Source: Mucilaginibacter rivuli
GTDB lineage: Bacteria > Bacteroidota > Bacteroidia > Sphingobacteriales > Sphingobacteriaceae
Assembly (NCBI RefSeq): GCF_019391655.1
Contig: NZ_JAHXPQ010000008.1
Location: 124,001 to 188,000 of the forward strand
Direction of reading: 5' to 3'
DNA length: 64,000 bases
The translations under genes and the position numbers were made by a program. Positions 36,467-45,900 of this stretch are shown in pieces; the first letter of the stretch is position 1; each line of letters begins with the position of its first letter. The notes beneath the pieces are model-generated. The model saw nothing but the letters and a program-made list of their open reading frames with translations. It had not been told where the DNA came from and did no database searches.

Positions 36467-38845
36467 ATGTTTGTAATAAAACGCGACGGAAAAAAAGAAT
36501 CCGTAAAATTTGATAAGATAACAGCCAGGATTGAGAAACTGTGCTATAGTTTAAATGCAACATTGGTAGACCCGATAGACGTTGCCCAAAAGGTAATTGA
36601 GGGCTTGTTTGACGGTGTAACCACATCGGAGCTGGATAACCTTGCTGCTGAGACCGCGGCTTCGTTAACCACCAAACACCCTGATTACGCGTTATTGGCA
36701 TCGCGAATAGCGGTATCAAATTTACATAAGAACACGCTGAAATCGTTCTCGGAAACGATGCGTTTGCTGCATACTTACGTTGACCCTAAGACCGGAAAAA
36801 ACGCTTCGTTAATTGCCGATGATGTTTGGGATGTGATAGAAGCTAATGCTGAAGAGTTAGATAGCTCGATTATTTACGACCGTGACTTTGGTTTTGATTA
36901 TTTCGGATTTAAGACCCTCGAAAAATCATATCTGTTAAAGCTTGATGGCAAAATAGCCGAACGCCCGCAGCATTTATTTATGCGCGTATCGGTAGGTATT
37001 CACAAAGGCGATATCGACAGCGTTATCAAAACTTATAACCTGATGAGCGAGCGTTGGTTTACCCACGCTACACCTACCCTATTCAATGCAGGTACACCTA
37101 AACCACAAATGTCATCGTGCTTTTTATTAGCCATGAAAGATGACAGCATTGATGGTATATATGATACTTTAAAACAAACAGCTAAAATATCGCAAAGTGC
37201 AGGCGGTATAGGCCTTAGTGTGCATAATGTACGTGCTACAGGCTCATATATCAGCGGTACAAACGGTACCAGCAACGGTATCATCCCAATGCTGAAGGTA
37301 TTTAATGATACCGCACGTTATGTTGACCAGGGCGGAGGTAAGCGTAAAGGCGCTTTCGCGATATATTTAGAGCCTTGGCATGCGGATATATTTGAGTTTT
37401 TAGACCTGCGTAAAAACCACGGTAAAGAAGAAATGCGCGCCCGCGATCTGTTTTACGCCCTTTGGATATGCGATTTGTTTATGGAGCGCGTTGAAGCTGA
37501 TGGTGAGTGGAGCCTGTTCTGCCCGCATGAAGCACCGGGATTGGCAGATTGCTGGGGTAAAGAGTTTGAAGCCCTGTACACCAAATACGAAAAAGAAGGC
37601 CGTGCCCGCAAAACCATTAAAGCGCAGGAGCTTTGGTTTGCCATTTTAGATGCCCAGGTTGAAACCGGTACGCCATACCTATTGTACAAGGATGCAGCCA
37701 ACGGAAAATCTAACCAACAAAACTTAGGTACTATAAAAAGTTCGAACCTGTGTACCGAGATCATCGAGTATACTTCGGCAGATGAGATCGCGGTATGTAA
37801 CCTTGCATCGTTAGCATTGCCTAAATATGTTACTGCAGGTGTGTTCGATCACCAAAAACTGTACGAAGTGACTTACCAGGTGACTTTGAACCTGAACAAG
37901 ATCATCGACCATAACTATTACCCTGTTGTTGAGGCCAGCAATTCAAACTTCCGCCACCGCCCTATCGGTTTAGGTGTGCAAGGTTTGGCAGATGCCTTTA
38001 TCCGCCTGCGTTTACCGTTTGAAAGCGAAGAAGCTAAACAACTGAACAAAGAGATATTCGAGACCATTTACTTCGCGGCTATGACGGCTTCGAAAGACCT
38101 GGCCATAAAAGACGGTGCTTACGAAACCTTTAAAGGTTCGCCTTTATCTAAAGGACAGTTCCAGTTCGATCTGTGGAACGTTACGCCTGACAGCGGCCGC
38201 TGGAACTGGGATGATTTGCGAAGCGACGTAATGAACCACGGTGTACGTAACTCTTTATTGGTTGCACCAATGCCTACAGCTTCAACATCGCAAATATTGG
38301 GTAACAACGAGTGCTTTGAGCCTTATACCTCAAACATTTATACCCGCCGTGTATTAAGTGGTGAGTTTGTTATTGTAAACAAATACTTGTTGCGCGATTT
38401 AGTGAACATGGGCCTTTGGAACAATGATATGAAGAACCAGATCATCAGCGCTAACGGTTCGATACAAGATATCCCTGAAATTCCTCAGGATATGAAGGAC
38501 CTGTACAAAACCGTATGGGAAATTAAGATGCGTACCATTATTGATATGGCTGCCGACCGTGGCGCTTATATCTGCCAGTCGCAATCGCTAAACCTGTTTG
38601 TTAGTTCGCCTAATGCTTCTAAGTTGACTTCGATGCACTTCTACGCATGGAAGAAAGGTTTAAAAACGGGCATGTATTACCTGCGCACACAAGCGGCATC
38701 ACAAGCGGTTAAATTTACTGTAGAGAACCAGGGCGGTAAAAATATGGAACCCGTTATACCGGAACATGTTGAGGCCATTATTGATGAGATACCGGCCGGC
38801 CCAACCTGCTCAATGGAAGAAGGCTGCATTAGCTGCTCAGGATAA
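36467..38845 (+). CDS. nrdA: Ribonucleoside-diphosphate reductase class Ia, alpha subunit
   Basis: A 792-residue catalytic subunit. Residues 1-90 are an ATP-cone (FVIKRDGKKESVKFDKI) for allosteric activity control. The barrel domain has TPTLFNAGTPKPQMSSCF with the active-site Cys, SAGGIGLSVHNVRATGS and the NLCTEI-type NLCTE loop (SSNLCTEIIEY), plus the PMPTASTSQILGNNECFEP block. The extreme C-terminus, EEGCISCSG, is the redox-active cysteine pair reduced by thioredoxin or glutaredoxin. It is probably co-transcribed with nrdB and followed by a hairpin terminator. Confidence 0.97.
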   Translation: MFVIKRDGKKESVKFDKITARIEKLCYSLNATLVDPIDVAQKVIEGLFDGVTTSELDNLAAETAASLTTKHPDYALLASRIAVSNLHKNTLKSFSETMRLLHTYVDPKTGKNASLIADDVWDVIEANAEELDSSIIYDRDFGFDYFGFKTLEKSYLLKLDGKIAERPQHLFMRVSVGIHKGDIDSVIKTYNLMSERWFTHATPTLFNAGTPKPQMSSCFLLAMKDDSIDGIYDTLKQTAKISQSAGGIGLSVHNVRATGSYISGTNGTSNGIIPMLKVFNDTARYVDQGGGKRKGAFAIYLEPWHADIFEFLDLRKNHGKEEMRARDLFYALWICDLFMERVEADGEWSLFCPHEAPGLADCWGKEFEALYTKYEKEGRARKTIKAQELWFAILDAQVETGTPYLLYKDAANGKSNQQNLGTIKSSNLCTEIIEYTSADEIAVCNLASLALPKYVTAGVFDHQKLYEVTYQVTLNLNKIIDHNYYPVVEASNSNFRHRPIGLGVQGLADAFIRLRLPFESEEAKQLNKEIFETIYFAAMTASKDLAIKDGAYETFKGSPLSKGQFQFDLWNVTPDSGRWNWDDLRSDVMNHGVRNSLLVAPMPTASTSQILGNNECFEPYTSNIYTRRVLSGEFVIVNKYLLRDLVNMGLWNNDMKNQIISANGSIQDIPEIPQDMKDLYKTVWEIKMRTIIDMAADRGAYICQSQSLNLFVSSPNASKLTSMHFYAWKKGLKTGMYYLRTQAASQAVKFTVENQGGKNMEPVIPEHVEAIIDEIPAGPTCSMEEGCISCSG

Positions 38846-38890
38846 AGTTAATTAATTGATTGGTCGTGTTGTCCAATATCTGAATAGTAG

Positions 38891-38920
38891 AAGGTTACCT
38901 GTAAACGGGTAACCTTTTTT
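38891..38920 (+). terminator. Rho-independent terminator after nrdA
   Basis: An AAGGTTACC / GGTAACCTT stem with a short loop is followed by a T-run, 45 bases after the nrdA stop. Confidence 0.85.
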
Positions 38921-38980
38921 ATTGTATGCCCCTTTTATCTCAAACAAAATATTGGGCCGCCTAAAACAAGCAGCGTTATT

Positions 38981-39015
38981 AAAGGTTATTCATATTAAAC
39001 TGAATAACCTTTTTT
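38981..39015. terminator. Second terminator-like hairpin, 12 bases before the next start codon
   Basis: AAAGGTTATTCA pairs perfectly with TGAATAACCTTT across an 8-base loop and is followed by T residues. It lies between the nrdA terminator and the 39028 start, so it cannot serve an annotated upstream gene on this strand except as a backup. It may end a small RNA from 38920-39015 or act as a leader attenuator. Confidence 0.65.
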
Positions 39016-39027
39016 AATATATACGCT

Positions 39028-39354
39028 ATGAAAAGTTATGAAACTATGGTTGATGCCCTGGCCGACCTGAACAAACGCGGTTATACCGCAAACCTGACAC
39101 TGGACGAAGACACCGTAAATGCTAACGACCAGAGCATACAGATGTATGCCGATGATTTTGAGATAAAGGAGTTTTATCGTTTTGAGGGCGTTACCAACCC
39201 GTCGGACATGTCGATAGTTTACGGTATCGAGTCTGAAAAATACGGGTTGAAGGGTGTTTTGGTAAATGCATACGGCACCTACGCCAATAACAGTTCATCG
39301 GCTATAGAAGCTAAGCTGAACCACCCCCAAATAGCAGCATCTAACCATCCGTGA
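39028..39354 (+). CDS. Conserved small protein, about 108 aa
   Basis: A 108-residue soluble acidic protein, conserved in my recollection across Sphingobacteriaceae, where it has sometimes been labelled a phosphoribosylpyrophosphate synthetase. I see no PRPP-synthetase motif, so that label is not supported. Notable segments are ALADLNKRGYTANLTLDEDT and IKEFYRFEGVTNPSDMSIVY. The start is the first ATG after the strong hairpin ending at 39015. Function is unknown. Confidence 0.75.
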   Translation: MKSYETMVDALADLNKRGYTANLTLDEDTVNANDQSIQMYADDFEIKEFYRFEGVTNPSDMSIVYGIESEKYGLKGVLVNAYGTYANNSSSAIEAKLNHPQIAASNHP

Positions 39355-39366
39355 TCTAAATTTTAG

Positions 39367-39441
39367 AATGATTGATTTGTTGAATGATAGATTGTTTTTG
39401 TAATTTTAACCATAAATCACTCAATCAATAAATCAATCATT
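39367..39441. repeat. Inverted repeat upstream of the YjdI-like gene
   Basis: The left arm, AATGATTGATTTGTTGAATGA, and the right arm, whose complement reads AATGATTGATTTATTGATTG, are separated by about 30 bases and match with a few mismatches. The right arm ends 6 bases before the ATG at 39448. Its role (terminator of the upstream gene, or a small mobile or REP-like remnant) is unknown. Confidence 0.6.
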
Positions 39442-39447
39442 GGTAAT

Positions 39448-39666
39448 ATGAGCAGTTTAAACAAAAAATACAGCAACAACGATATCACTGTTTTTTGGCA
39501 ACCGGAAAAATGTATCCACAGTGCAAAATGCGCGCGTAGCCTGATACAGGTTTTTAATCCAAGGCGCAGGCCATGGGTGGTGATGGAGAATGGCAGCACT
39601 GAAGATATTGTGCAAACAGTGCAGAATTGCCCTTCGGGCGCTTTGTCTTTCGAGTATAAAAGCTGA
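39448..39666 (+). CDS. YjdI-like divergent 4Fe-4S mono-cluster protein
   Basis: A 72-residue protein with the divergent ferredoxin pattern of the YjdI family: VFWQPEKCIHSAKCARSLI supplies two cysteines and VQNCPSGALSF the third, with the conserved RPWVVM in between. Such proteins often accompany a GNAT-type acetyltransferase, but none is adjacent here. The stop is immediately followed by the stop of the converging 189-residue gene, with no spacer. Confidence 0.85.
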   Translation: MSSLNKKYSNNDITVFWQPEKCIHSAKCARSLIQVFNPRRRPWVVMENGSTEDIVQTVQNCPSGALSFEYKS

Positions 39667-40236
39667 TCAGCGTTTTAGCTTAGACCATATAGATTTACCA
39701 CGCGCCCGGATGGCGGGTCCGCCCCCATCCATCAATATCTGGATCTGGCTAATTAAAATATCTTTTATCCAATCCTCTCGATGGCGCAGGTTGTACAGCA
39801 ATTCCATAGCAAAAACCTTTAGCGCTATTGGCGATTCATCGTCTATCAGCATATCAAAACAGCGGCTTATTACCTCGTTAAAATCTACAGCCACAATTTT
39901 TTGAGCGATCTGTTTCTCCGCCTTTTTATCGGTTAATAAAATAAATATCCGGAGATAATGGCGCAGGCTGCCTTCGTTCTTTAATAAAGGAAATTTAACG
40001 ACCAACTCATCCACACAGCTTATGTATTTATCCGGCTGGAGCAAAAACAAGTTCTCCAATAACCACGTAGCCCTAAAGGCCACTTCCTTTTGAGGGGAAA
40101 ATGTTATCGCAATAAGGTTGGCAACATCAAATTCAGGGCTATAGTGTAGCCTATCGGTCAGTTCCAATATCCTGATCTTACCTAAACTACGTGATATGAG
40201 CTCCGAAAGCTGCTGTTTATCCTTGATGTTTTCCAT
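39667..40236 (-). CDS. Helical repeat-like conserved protein, paralogue A
   Basis: A 189-residue all-helical protein, possibly HEAT-like. Conserved blocks shared with the neighbouring paralogue are FRATWLLENL, SLRHYLRI, SRCFDMLIDDESPIALKVFA and ILMDGGGPAIRARGKSI. I recognise no enzymatic residues. It is the downstream copy of a tandem duplication transcribed on the minus strand, with 51 bases between the copies, and it ends directly against the YjdI-like gene. Confidence 0.75.
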   Translation of the reverse strand: MENIKDKQQLSELISRSLGKIRILELTDRLHYSPEFDVANLIAITFSPQKEVAFRATWLLENLFLLQPDKYISCVDELVVKFPLLKNEGSLRHYLRIFILLTDKKAEKQIAQKIVAVDFNEVISRCFDMLIDDESPIALKVFAMELLYNLRHREDWIKDILISQIQILMDGGGPAIRARGKSIWSKLKR

Positions 40237-40287
40237 TAATTTACCGGGAGCATAAATTTATGAAAGTGCCTTGAATATGACAACGGA

Positions 40288-40857
40288 TTAATCGCAAACC
40301 AAATAACTTAATAATTTACGGCCTTTGGCTTTAATGGCAGGTTCGCCGCCGTCCATCATAATTTTGATCTGGTCGGTTAGTACTTCGGCTATCCAGTTAT
40401 GTCGGCAACGAAGGTTAAACAGCACCTGGCTCGAGAAAGCTTTTACTGCCACCGGAGAGTTTTTATCAATGATCAATTCAAAACAACGCTCAATAACCTG
40501 CTCCATATCAATTGTACACAGCTTGCTTTTAACAAGCTTATCGGCTTGTGGTGCAGTAAGGTGCATAATAGTCTTGGTGTAGTGCCTTAAACAGCTTTTG
40601 TTTGTCACTTTAGGAAAGGCTTCACATATCTGCTCAATATCATTTACATATTTAGCAGGATTTGATAAGATGAGGTTCTCCAATAACCAAGCAGCACGGA
40701 AAGCGATCTCCCGTTTCGGGTGAAAAGTGATCGGTACCAGGTTGCTGATAGCGAAGTTACGGTTATACAAAATATCCGTCAGCTTGAGCACTTTGCTTTT
40801 ACCGATGGTTTCGGATATATGCAATAAAAGCTCCTGCTGGTCTTTAATGGTTTCCAT
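40288..40857 (-). CDS. Helical repeat-like conserved protein, paralogue B
   Basis: A 189-residue protein of identical length to paralogue A. Both start ME-IKD-Q-L and share FRAAWLLENL, LRHYTKTI, ERCFELIIDKNSPVAVKAFS and IMMDGGEPAIKAKGRKL. The moderate divergence suggests an old tandem duplication with both copies kept under selection. The gene is divergent from the ABC-F gene, with 110 bases between the two start codons. Function is unknown; the helical pairs suggest a protein-binding scaffold. Confidence 0.75.
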   Translation of the reverse strand: METIKDQQELLLHISETIGKSKVLKLTDILYNRNFAISNLVPITFHPKREIAFRAAWLLENLILSNPAKYVNDIEQICEAFPKVTNKSCLRHYTKTIMHLTAPQADKLVKSKLCTIDMEQVIERCFELIIDKNSPVAVKAFSSQVLFNLRCRHNWIAEVLTDQIKIMMDGGEPAIKAKGRKLLSYLVCD

Positions 40858-40955
40858 AGGTATTACAGGTAAGTAAATATACTTAACCCTATTATATTTT
40901 ACAATTGGTTTATAAAAGCTTTAGGCTTTCAAATATATTTTTGCCACAAAAAGCG

Positions 40956-40963
40956 TACCTTTG
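40956..40963 (+). promoter_or_regulatory. Bacteroidota -7 promoter element at the ABC-F start
   Basis: TACCTTTG matches TAnnTTTG and ends 4 bases before the ATG at 40968, which would give a leaderless or nearly leaderless mRNA. A second match, TATTTTTG, lies at 40936-40943. No -33 element at ideal spacing was found for either, so this is tentative, but it supports the downstream start. Confidence 0.4.
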
Positions 40964-40967
40964 CGGC

Positions 40968-42596
40968 ATGATTACAGTTTCTAATCTTTCGTTGCGTTAT
41001 GGTAAACGCACACTTTTCGAGGATGTAAATTTAAAGTTTACACAAGGCAACTGTTATGGCATTATTGGTGCTAACGGTGCCGGCAAATCAACTTTTTTAA
41101 AGATCCTCTCGGGCGAAATTGACCCTACCAGTGGTTCGTACAGTTTTTCGCCGGGCGAACGTATGGCTGTTTTAAGGCAAAATCACTACGAGTTTGACGA
41201 CTTTCCGGTTATCGAAACTGTAATGATAGGCTATAAAGAGTTATACGCCATAATGAAGGAAAAAGATGCCATATACCTGAAAGAAGATTTTACCGATGCT
41301 GATGGCGAACGTGCCGGCGAACTGGAAAACCTTTTCGCGGAGATGGACGGGTGGAATGCAGAGAGCAACGCAGCCACCATATTGAGTAACCTTGGCATTA
41401 AGGAAGAACACCACTATAAGCTGTTAAAAGAGCTTGACGGTAACCAAAAAGTACGTGTATTATTGGCACAAGCCCTGTTTGGCAAACCTGATATTTTATT
41501 ACTTGATGAGCCTACCAACGATTTGGACATCAATACCATTGCATGGTTAGAAGATTTCCTGGCGGGATATGAAGCCATTGTATTGGTAGTATCGCACGAC
41601 AGGCACTTTTTAGACACCGTGTGTACGCACATTGTTGATATTGACTTTAGTAAAATGACCATTTATACCGGTAACTACACGTTCTGGTATCAATCGAGTC
41701 AGTTAGCTTTGAAACAACGCTCGGATCAGAATAAAAAGCTGGAAGATAAGGTTAAAGAGTTGCAGGATTTCATCCGCCGCTTTAGCGCGAATGCCTCAAA
41801 ATCAAAACAGGCAACCAGCCGTAAAAAGGCATTGGATAAGATCAACCTGGACGAGATACAACCATCTAACCGTAAATACCCTGGAATTATATTTAATAAC
41901 CTTGGCCGTGAAGCCGGCGACCAGATATTACAGGTTGAAGGTTTGAGCAAAAGCCTTAATGGCGAAGTACTGTTCAGCGATATCAGGCTGATGGTAAATA
42001 AGGGCGATAAGATCGCGATCCTGTCGCAAAACAGTTTAGCCACTACCGCTTTCTACAATATATTAATGGGCCGCGACAAGGATTTTAAAGGCGACTTTAA
42101 ATGGGGCGTAACCATTAAGGCTGCCGATATACCTGTTGATAATGCTGAATACTTTAAAGGTAAAGACGAAAACCTGATAGATTGGCTGCGCGAATACAGC
42201 GAAGGCGACCAGGACGACCAGTTTATCCGTGGCTTTTTGGGTAGGATGCTATTCTCGGGAGAGGAAGTTTTGAAAAAGAGCAACGTATTAAGCGGTGGCG
42301 AAAAAATGCGCTGCATGTTTAGCCGCATGATGCTGCAACAAGCTAACGTATTGTTGTTTGATGAGCCTACCAATCACCTTGATTTGGAATCTATCACGGC
42401 GTTGAATAACGGCATGCAGGACTTTAGGGGGACTATCCTGTTCACATCGAGTGACCATGAGCTTACCGAAACCGTAGCTACCCGCATTATCGAGCTCACC
42501 CCAGCCGGTGTAATTGATAAATTAATGACTTATGATGAATACATTAACAGCGAAGCCGTAAAAAAGCAGCGTGAGGAAATGTATGCTTTAGCATAG
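40968..42596 (+). CDS. ABC-F family ATPase (YbiT-like), ribosome-associated
   Basis: A 542-residue protein with two ABC ATPase domains and no membrane segments. The ATG at 40968 is chosen because the first domain begins there (MITVSNLSLRYGKRTLF); an in-frame TTG at 40905 would add 21 unrelated residues. Domain 1 has Walker A GANGAGKS (34-41), a degenerate signature LDGNQKVRV and Walker B ILLLDEPTND. Domain 2 has a poor Walker A (SQNSLATTA), a good signature LSGGEKMRC and LLFDEPTNHLD. The charged inter-domain linker (about 250-300) is the P-site tRNA-interaction motif of ABC-F proteins, which act in translation. Confidence 0.92.
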   Translation: MITVSNLSLRYGKRTLFEDVNLKFTQGNCYGIIGANGAGKSTFLKILSGEIDPTSGSYSFSPGERMAVLRQNHYEFDDFPVIETVMIGYKELYAIMKEKDAIYLKEDFTDADGERAGELENLFAEMDGWNAESNAATILSNLGIKEEHHYKLLKELDGNQKVRVLLAQALFGKPDILLLDEPTNDLDINTIAWLEDFLAGYEAIVLVVSHDRHFLDTVCTHIVDIDFSKMTIYTGNYTFWYQSSQLALKQRSDQNKKLEDKVKELQDFIRRFSANASKSKQATSRKKALDKINLDEIQPSNRKYPGIIFNNLGREAGDQILQVEGLSKSLNGEVLFSDIRLMVNKGDKIAILSQNSLATTAFYNILMGRDKDFKGDFKWGVTIKAADIPVDNAEYFKGKDENLIDWLREYSEGDQDDQFIRGFLGRMLFSGEEVLKKSNVLSGGEKMRCMFSRMMLQQANVLLFDEPTNHLDLESITALNNGMQDFRGTILFTSSDHELTETVATRIIELTPAGVIDKLMTYDEYINSEAVKKQREEMYALA

Positions 42597-42606
42597 CCAT
42601 TTGAGC

Positions 42607-42671
42607 GAAAAGCTTAAAGCAGAAAGCCAAAAAGATAAAAGCTTTGCACTTTTTGCTTTAAGCTTTCTGCT
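42607..42671. repeat. Imperfect inverted repeat between the ABC-F gene and tRNA-Lys
   Basis: AAAGCTTAAAGCAGAAAG in the left part is mirrored by CTTTTTGCTTTAAGCTTTCT in the right. The pairing is imperfect and of low complexity. It could act as a terminator for the ABC-F gene, although no clean T-run follows. Confidence 0.4.
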
Positions 42672-42722
42672 AAAAATTGACTTTCTGTTAAAAAACCGTT
42701 TATTTGCTGTCCTTAAAATAAC

Positions 42723-42795
42723 GACTCCTTAGCTCAGCTGGTAGAGCAAATGACTCTTAATCATTGGGTCCAGGGTTCGAATCCCTGAGGGGTCA
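42723..42795 (+). tRNA. tRNA-Lys (anticodon CTT)
   Basis: A 73-base cloverleaf. The acceptor stem GACTCCT pairs with AGGGGTC (one G-U), the D arm is TAGCTCAGCTGGTAGAGC, the anticodon stem AATGA/TCATT encloses the loop CTCTTAA with anticodon CTT, and the T arm is CCAGGGTTCGAATCCCTG. The discriminator base is A and CCA is not encoded. A perfect hairpin terminator follows. Confidence 0.96.
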
Positions 42796-42801
42796 CAAAA
42801 T

Positions 42802-42829
42802 AAAAAAGCCTTCTTTCGAAGGCTTTTTT
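42802..42829 (+). terminator. Rho-independent terminator after tRNA-Lys
   Basis: A perfect 12-bp stem, AAAAAAGCCTTC / GAAGGCTTTTTT, with a TTTC loop lies 6 bases after the tRNA. Confidence 0.93.
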
Positions 42830-42914
42830 ATTTTACATCATTCCCGTCTAAACCTTATATCATTTAGTCGCAAAATTAAAAACGGCTTACAGGTAACTGT
42901 AAGCCGTTTAAATT

Positions 42915-45900
42915 TTAACGGTTAATTAAGAACCGTATAGAAGATTGATTATTGATTGTGACAAAGTAAACGCCTGGGGCGTATTGCCCGTTCAATAAAA
43001 CATTCAACACACCATCATTACTGCGGTAAGAATTGGTTTGAAGTATCCTGCCAAAGGAGTCTATTATCTTCAGATCAATGTTCTTATTCAACAGGTCGGC
43101 AGTGAGTTTAAGTGAGAACTGTTTGCCCGTTAATGGGTTAGGATACAACACAACGTTCTCCGGCAAAACTATAGCCGGGCTATAGTTGTCCTGCCCTGCC
43201 GAAGTATACAAAGCTGTATTTGCTGCGAAAGAGCTGAATGATACCGGGGCGGGTTCTGTGCCATATATTAGTTGTCCCTGGTAGTAAACGGTAATGTGGC
43301 TATTCTCCTGCATGGCCGAAGTACGGGCAGCATACGAGTAATCATTACTTGTATTAAATGCCGACCAATCGGTTTTAGCTAAACGGTACTGCACATTACC
43401 TGTGTTGCTCAATGGGCTTAACACACCTGCCGACGGATTGAACGAAAGTTCAAAATAGCTATCGGCATTCGTAAGCGCCGGTGATAACGATACGAATTTG
43501 CCGCTCACCAGGTTACTGCCCAATTTAGCATAATCAATAAAGTAATTCAAGCCGGCCGTTCCCTCTTTGGTAAACCAGTACCTTACTTTAACATCGGCAT
43601 AGTTTAATGATGTATTGCCGGTATTATTTACAGCAAGGTAAGTACTGATGGTATTGTTACCTGAGTTTTGGCTTTGGTAAGATACATTTACTTTGGTTAC
43701 TGGCGGGATAACTGCAGGCTCCTGACCGTATATCAACTGACCGTTGCGGTAAAGTGTAATATGCGGGTTGGCGGTATAATTACCCGGGTTGCCCTGGTAC
43801 GAATAATCATCGGACTCTGATAAATTGGCCCAATCCTTATTGGCAAAGCGTGACTGGATAGGCCCGGAATTAGTATTAGGCGCAAGCATAGTATTGTTTG
43901 TGAAACTGTACTCAATGTATCCCAATGCGCCGTTACGCGGCAAATCAGAAGCAACGTACTTCATCACAATATTATTACCACCAATTTGGGCATAGTCGAT
44001 CCAGGTGTTTATTCCTGCAAAGTTTTCGGCAGTAAACCAGTAACGTAGTGTAAGCTGGTTATAAGCAACAGCAACCAAATCGTTATTCACAATTTTGAGG
44101 TATGGCTTGCTATTGTTATTGTTTACCTGTCCGTTATCGCCATCCAAAGCTTGTACAACTAAATTTAAACCACTTACGGTATAAGCCTGGCTTGCAAAAG
44201 CGCTTGAATATTCCGCATTACCAGCTTGCGTGGCAGTAATTTGCGTAGTACCAGCACCGGTGATATGCACGGCACCATTCACTATAGTTGCAACCTGAGT
44301 ATTACTGCTGCTATAGGTTACAGGTAAACCGGAACTGGCTGTTGCCGAAAGCAAAAGATCAGCATCGCCAAGGGTTTTAGCCGGTAAGGCGTTGAATGTA
44401 ATGGTCTGTGTTTTTTTGTTTACAGTAAGTTGCTGACTTACATCGGCAGCAGGGTTATACATCGCATTGCCTGTTTGCGAGGCTGTAATGGTTGCTGTAC
44501 CTGCGGCCTTAATGTGGATAAGCCCGTTAACAATAGTGGCTACAGTGGTATCCGAACTTGAGTACACCAAAGCCAAACCAGAACTTGCTGTAGCGCCAGC
44601 GTTAAAATCGGCATCGCCAATAGTTTTTACCGGTAAGGCGTTAAACGTGATGCCTTGCTCCTTTTTGTTGACAGTAAGTTGCTGATTTACATCGGCAGCA
44701 GGGTTATACACCGCATTGCCTGTTTGCGAGGCTGTAATAGTTGCTGTACCGGCACCATTAATGTGGATAAGGCCATTAACGATAGTAGCTACGGTGGTAT
44801 CCGAACTTGAATACACCAATGCCAGACCTGAACTTGCTGTAGCACCGGCGTTAAATGTAGAGTCGCCAAAGATTTTAACCGGCAATGCATTAAAGGTAAT
44901 GGTTTGCTCCTTTTTGTTGACAGTAAGTTGCTGATTTACATCGGCAGCAGGGTTATACACCGCATTGCCTGTTTGCGAGGCTGTAATGGTTGCTGTACCG
45001 ACACCATTAATGTGGATAAGGCCATTAACAATAGCAGCTACCGTGGTATCCGAACTTGAATACACCAAAACCAAACCAGAACTTACAGTAGCGCCAGCGT
45101 TAAAATCGGCATCGCCAACAGTTTTTACCGGTAAGGCGTTAAACGTGATGCCTTGCTCCTTTTTGTTGACAGTTAATTGTTGGCTTACATCCGCGGCAGC
45201 GTTAAATGTACTGTCGCCAGCTTGCGATGCTGTGATTAACACTGTACCTGCACCTTTAATTTGGATAATGCCGTTAAGTACCTTAGCAACAGATGTATCT
45301 GAACTGCTATATGCCAGTACCAGGCCCGAATTTGTAATAGCGCCCGCGTTAAAAGCGGTATCGCCTACTGTCCTTACCGGCAGGGTGTTAAAGGTGATGG
45401 TTTGATCGTACTTGCTAACGGTAAGTGTTTGGCTAACCGATGCTGCTGCGTAATATGAAGCATCGCCACCCTGGGCAGCTATAATGTTTGCTGTACCGGC
45501 AGCTACAATGTGTACTTTACCAGCTACAATAGTAGCGACGCTGGTGTTAGAACTGCTTAATGTTACAGGCAAGCCCGATGTAGCACTTACAACAGGTGCA
45601 AAATCCGCATCGTGAACCTTTTTGGCATCTATCGCTGTAAAGGCTATGGACTGGGTGTTTTTAACACTCGAAAGGGCGGTAATTTCGGAAGTAGAAAGTA
45701 CGTAGTTGTAAATCCTCACTTCGTCGAGCATGCCTTTATAAGGCGCAGGTTTATTGGTGGCCGCTAAAAATTCCAATTCTCCAATATTACCTAAAGCTAA
45801 CGCACTGGCCTCGCCAATGCCTGAGTTAGCTTTAGTAATGGCCACTGTGCCTACCTGTGCACCGTTCATGTACATTAACAGCTTTTTATTGGTTACATCG

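Noticed and set aside
39028..39354. Phosphoribosylpyrophosphate synthetase
   Set aside because: The protein is a third of the length of the enzyme and lacks its PRPP-binding motif; the name would be a carried-over annotation.
44467..45405. Plus-strand frames repeated in the pectate lyase gene
   Set aside because: They recur at 249-base spacing only because they mirror the coding repeats on the opposite strand; they lack conserved starts and domains.
44175..45665. Mobile element made of 249-bp repeats
   Set aside because: The units are in frame, code for 83-residue domains and are confined to one gene; there are no transposase genes or terminal repeats.
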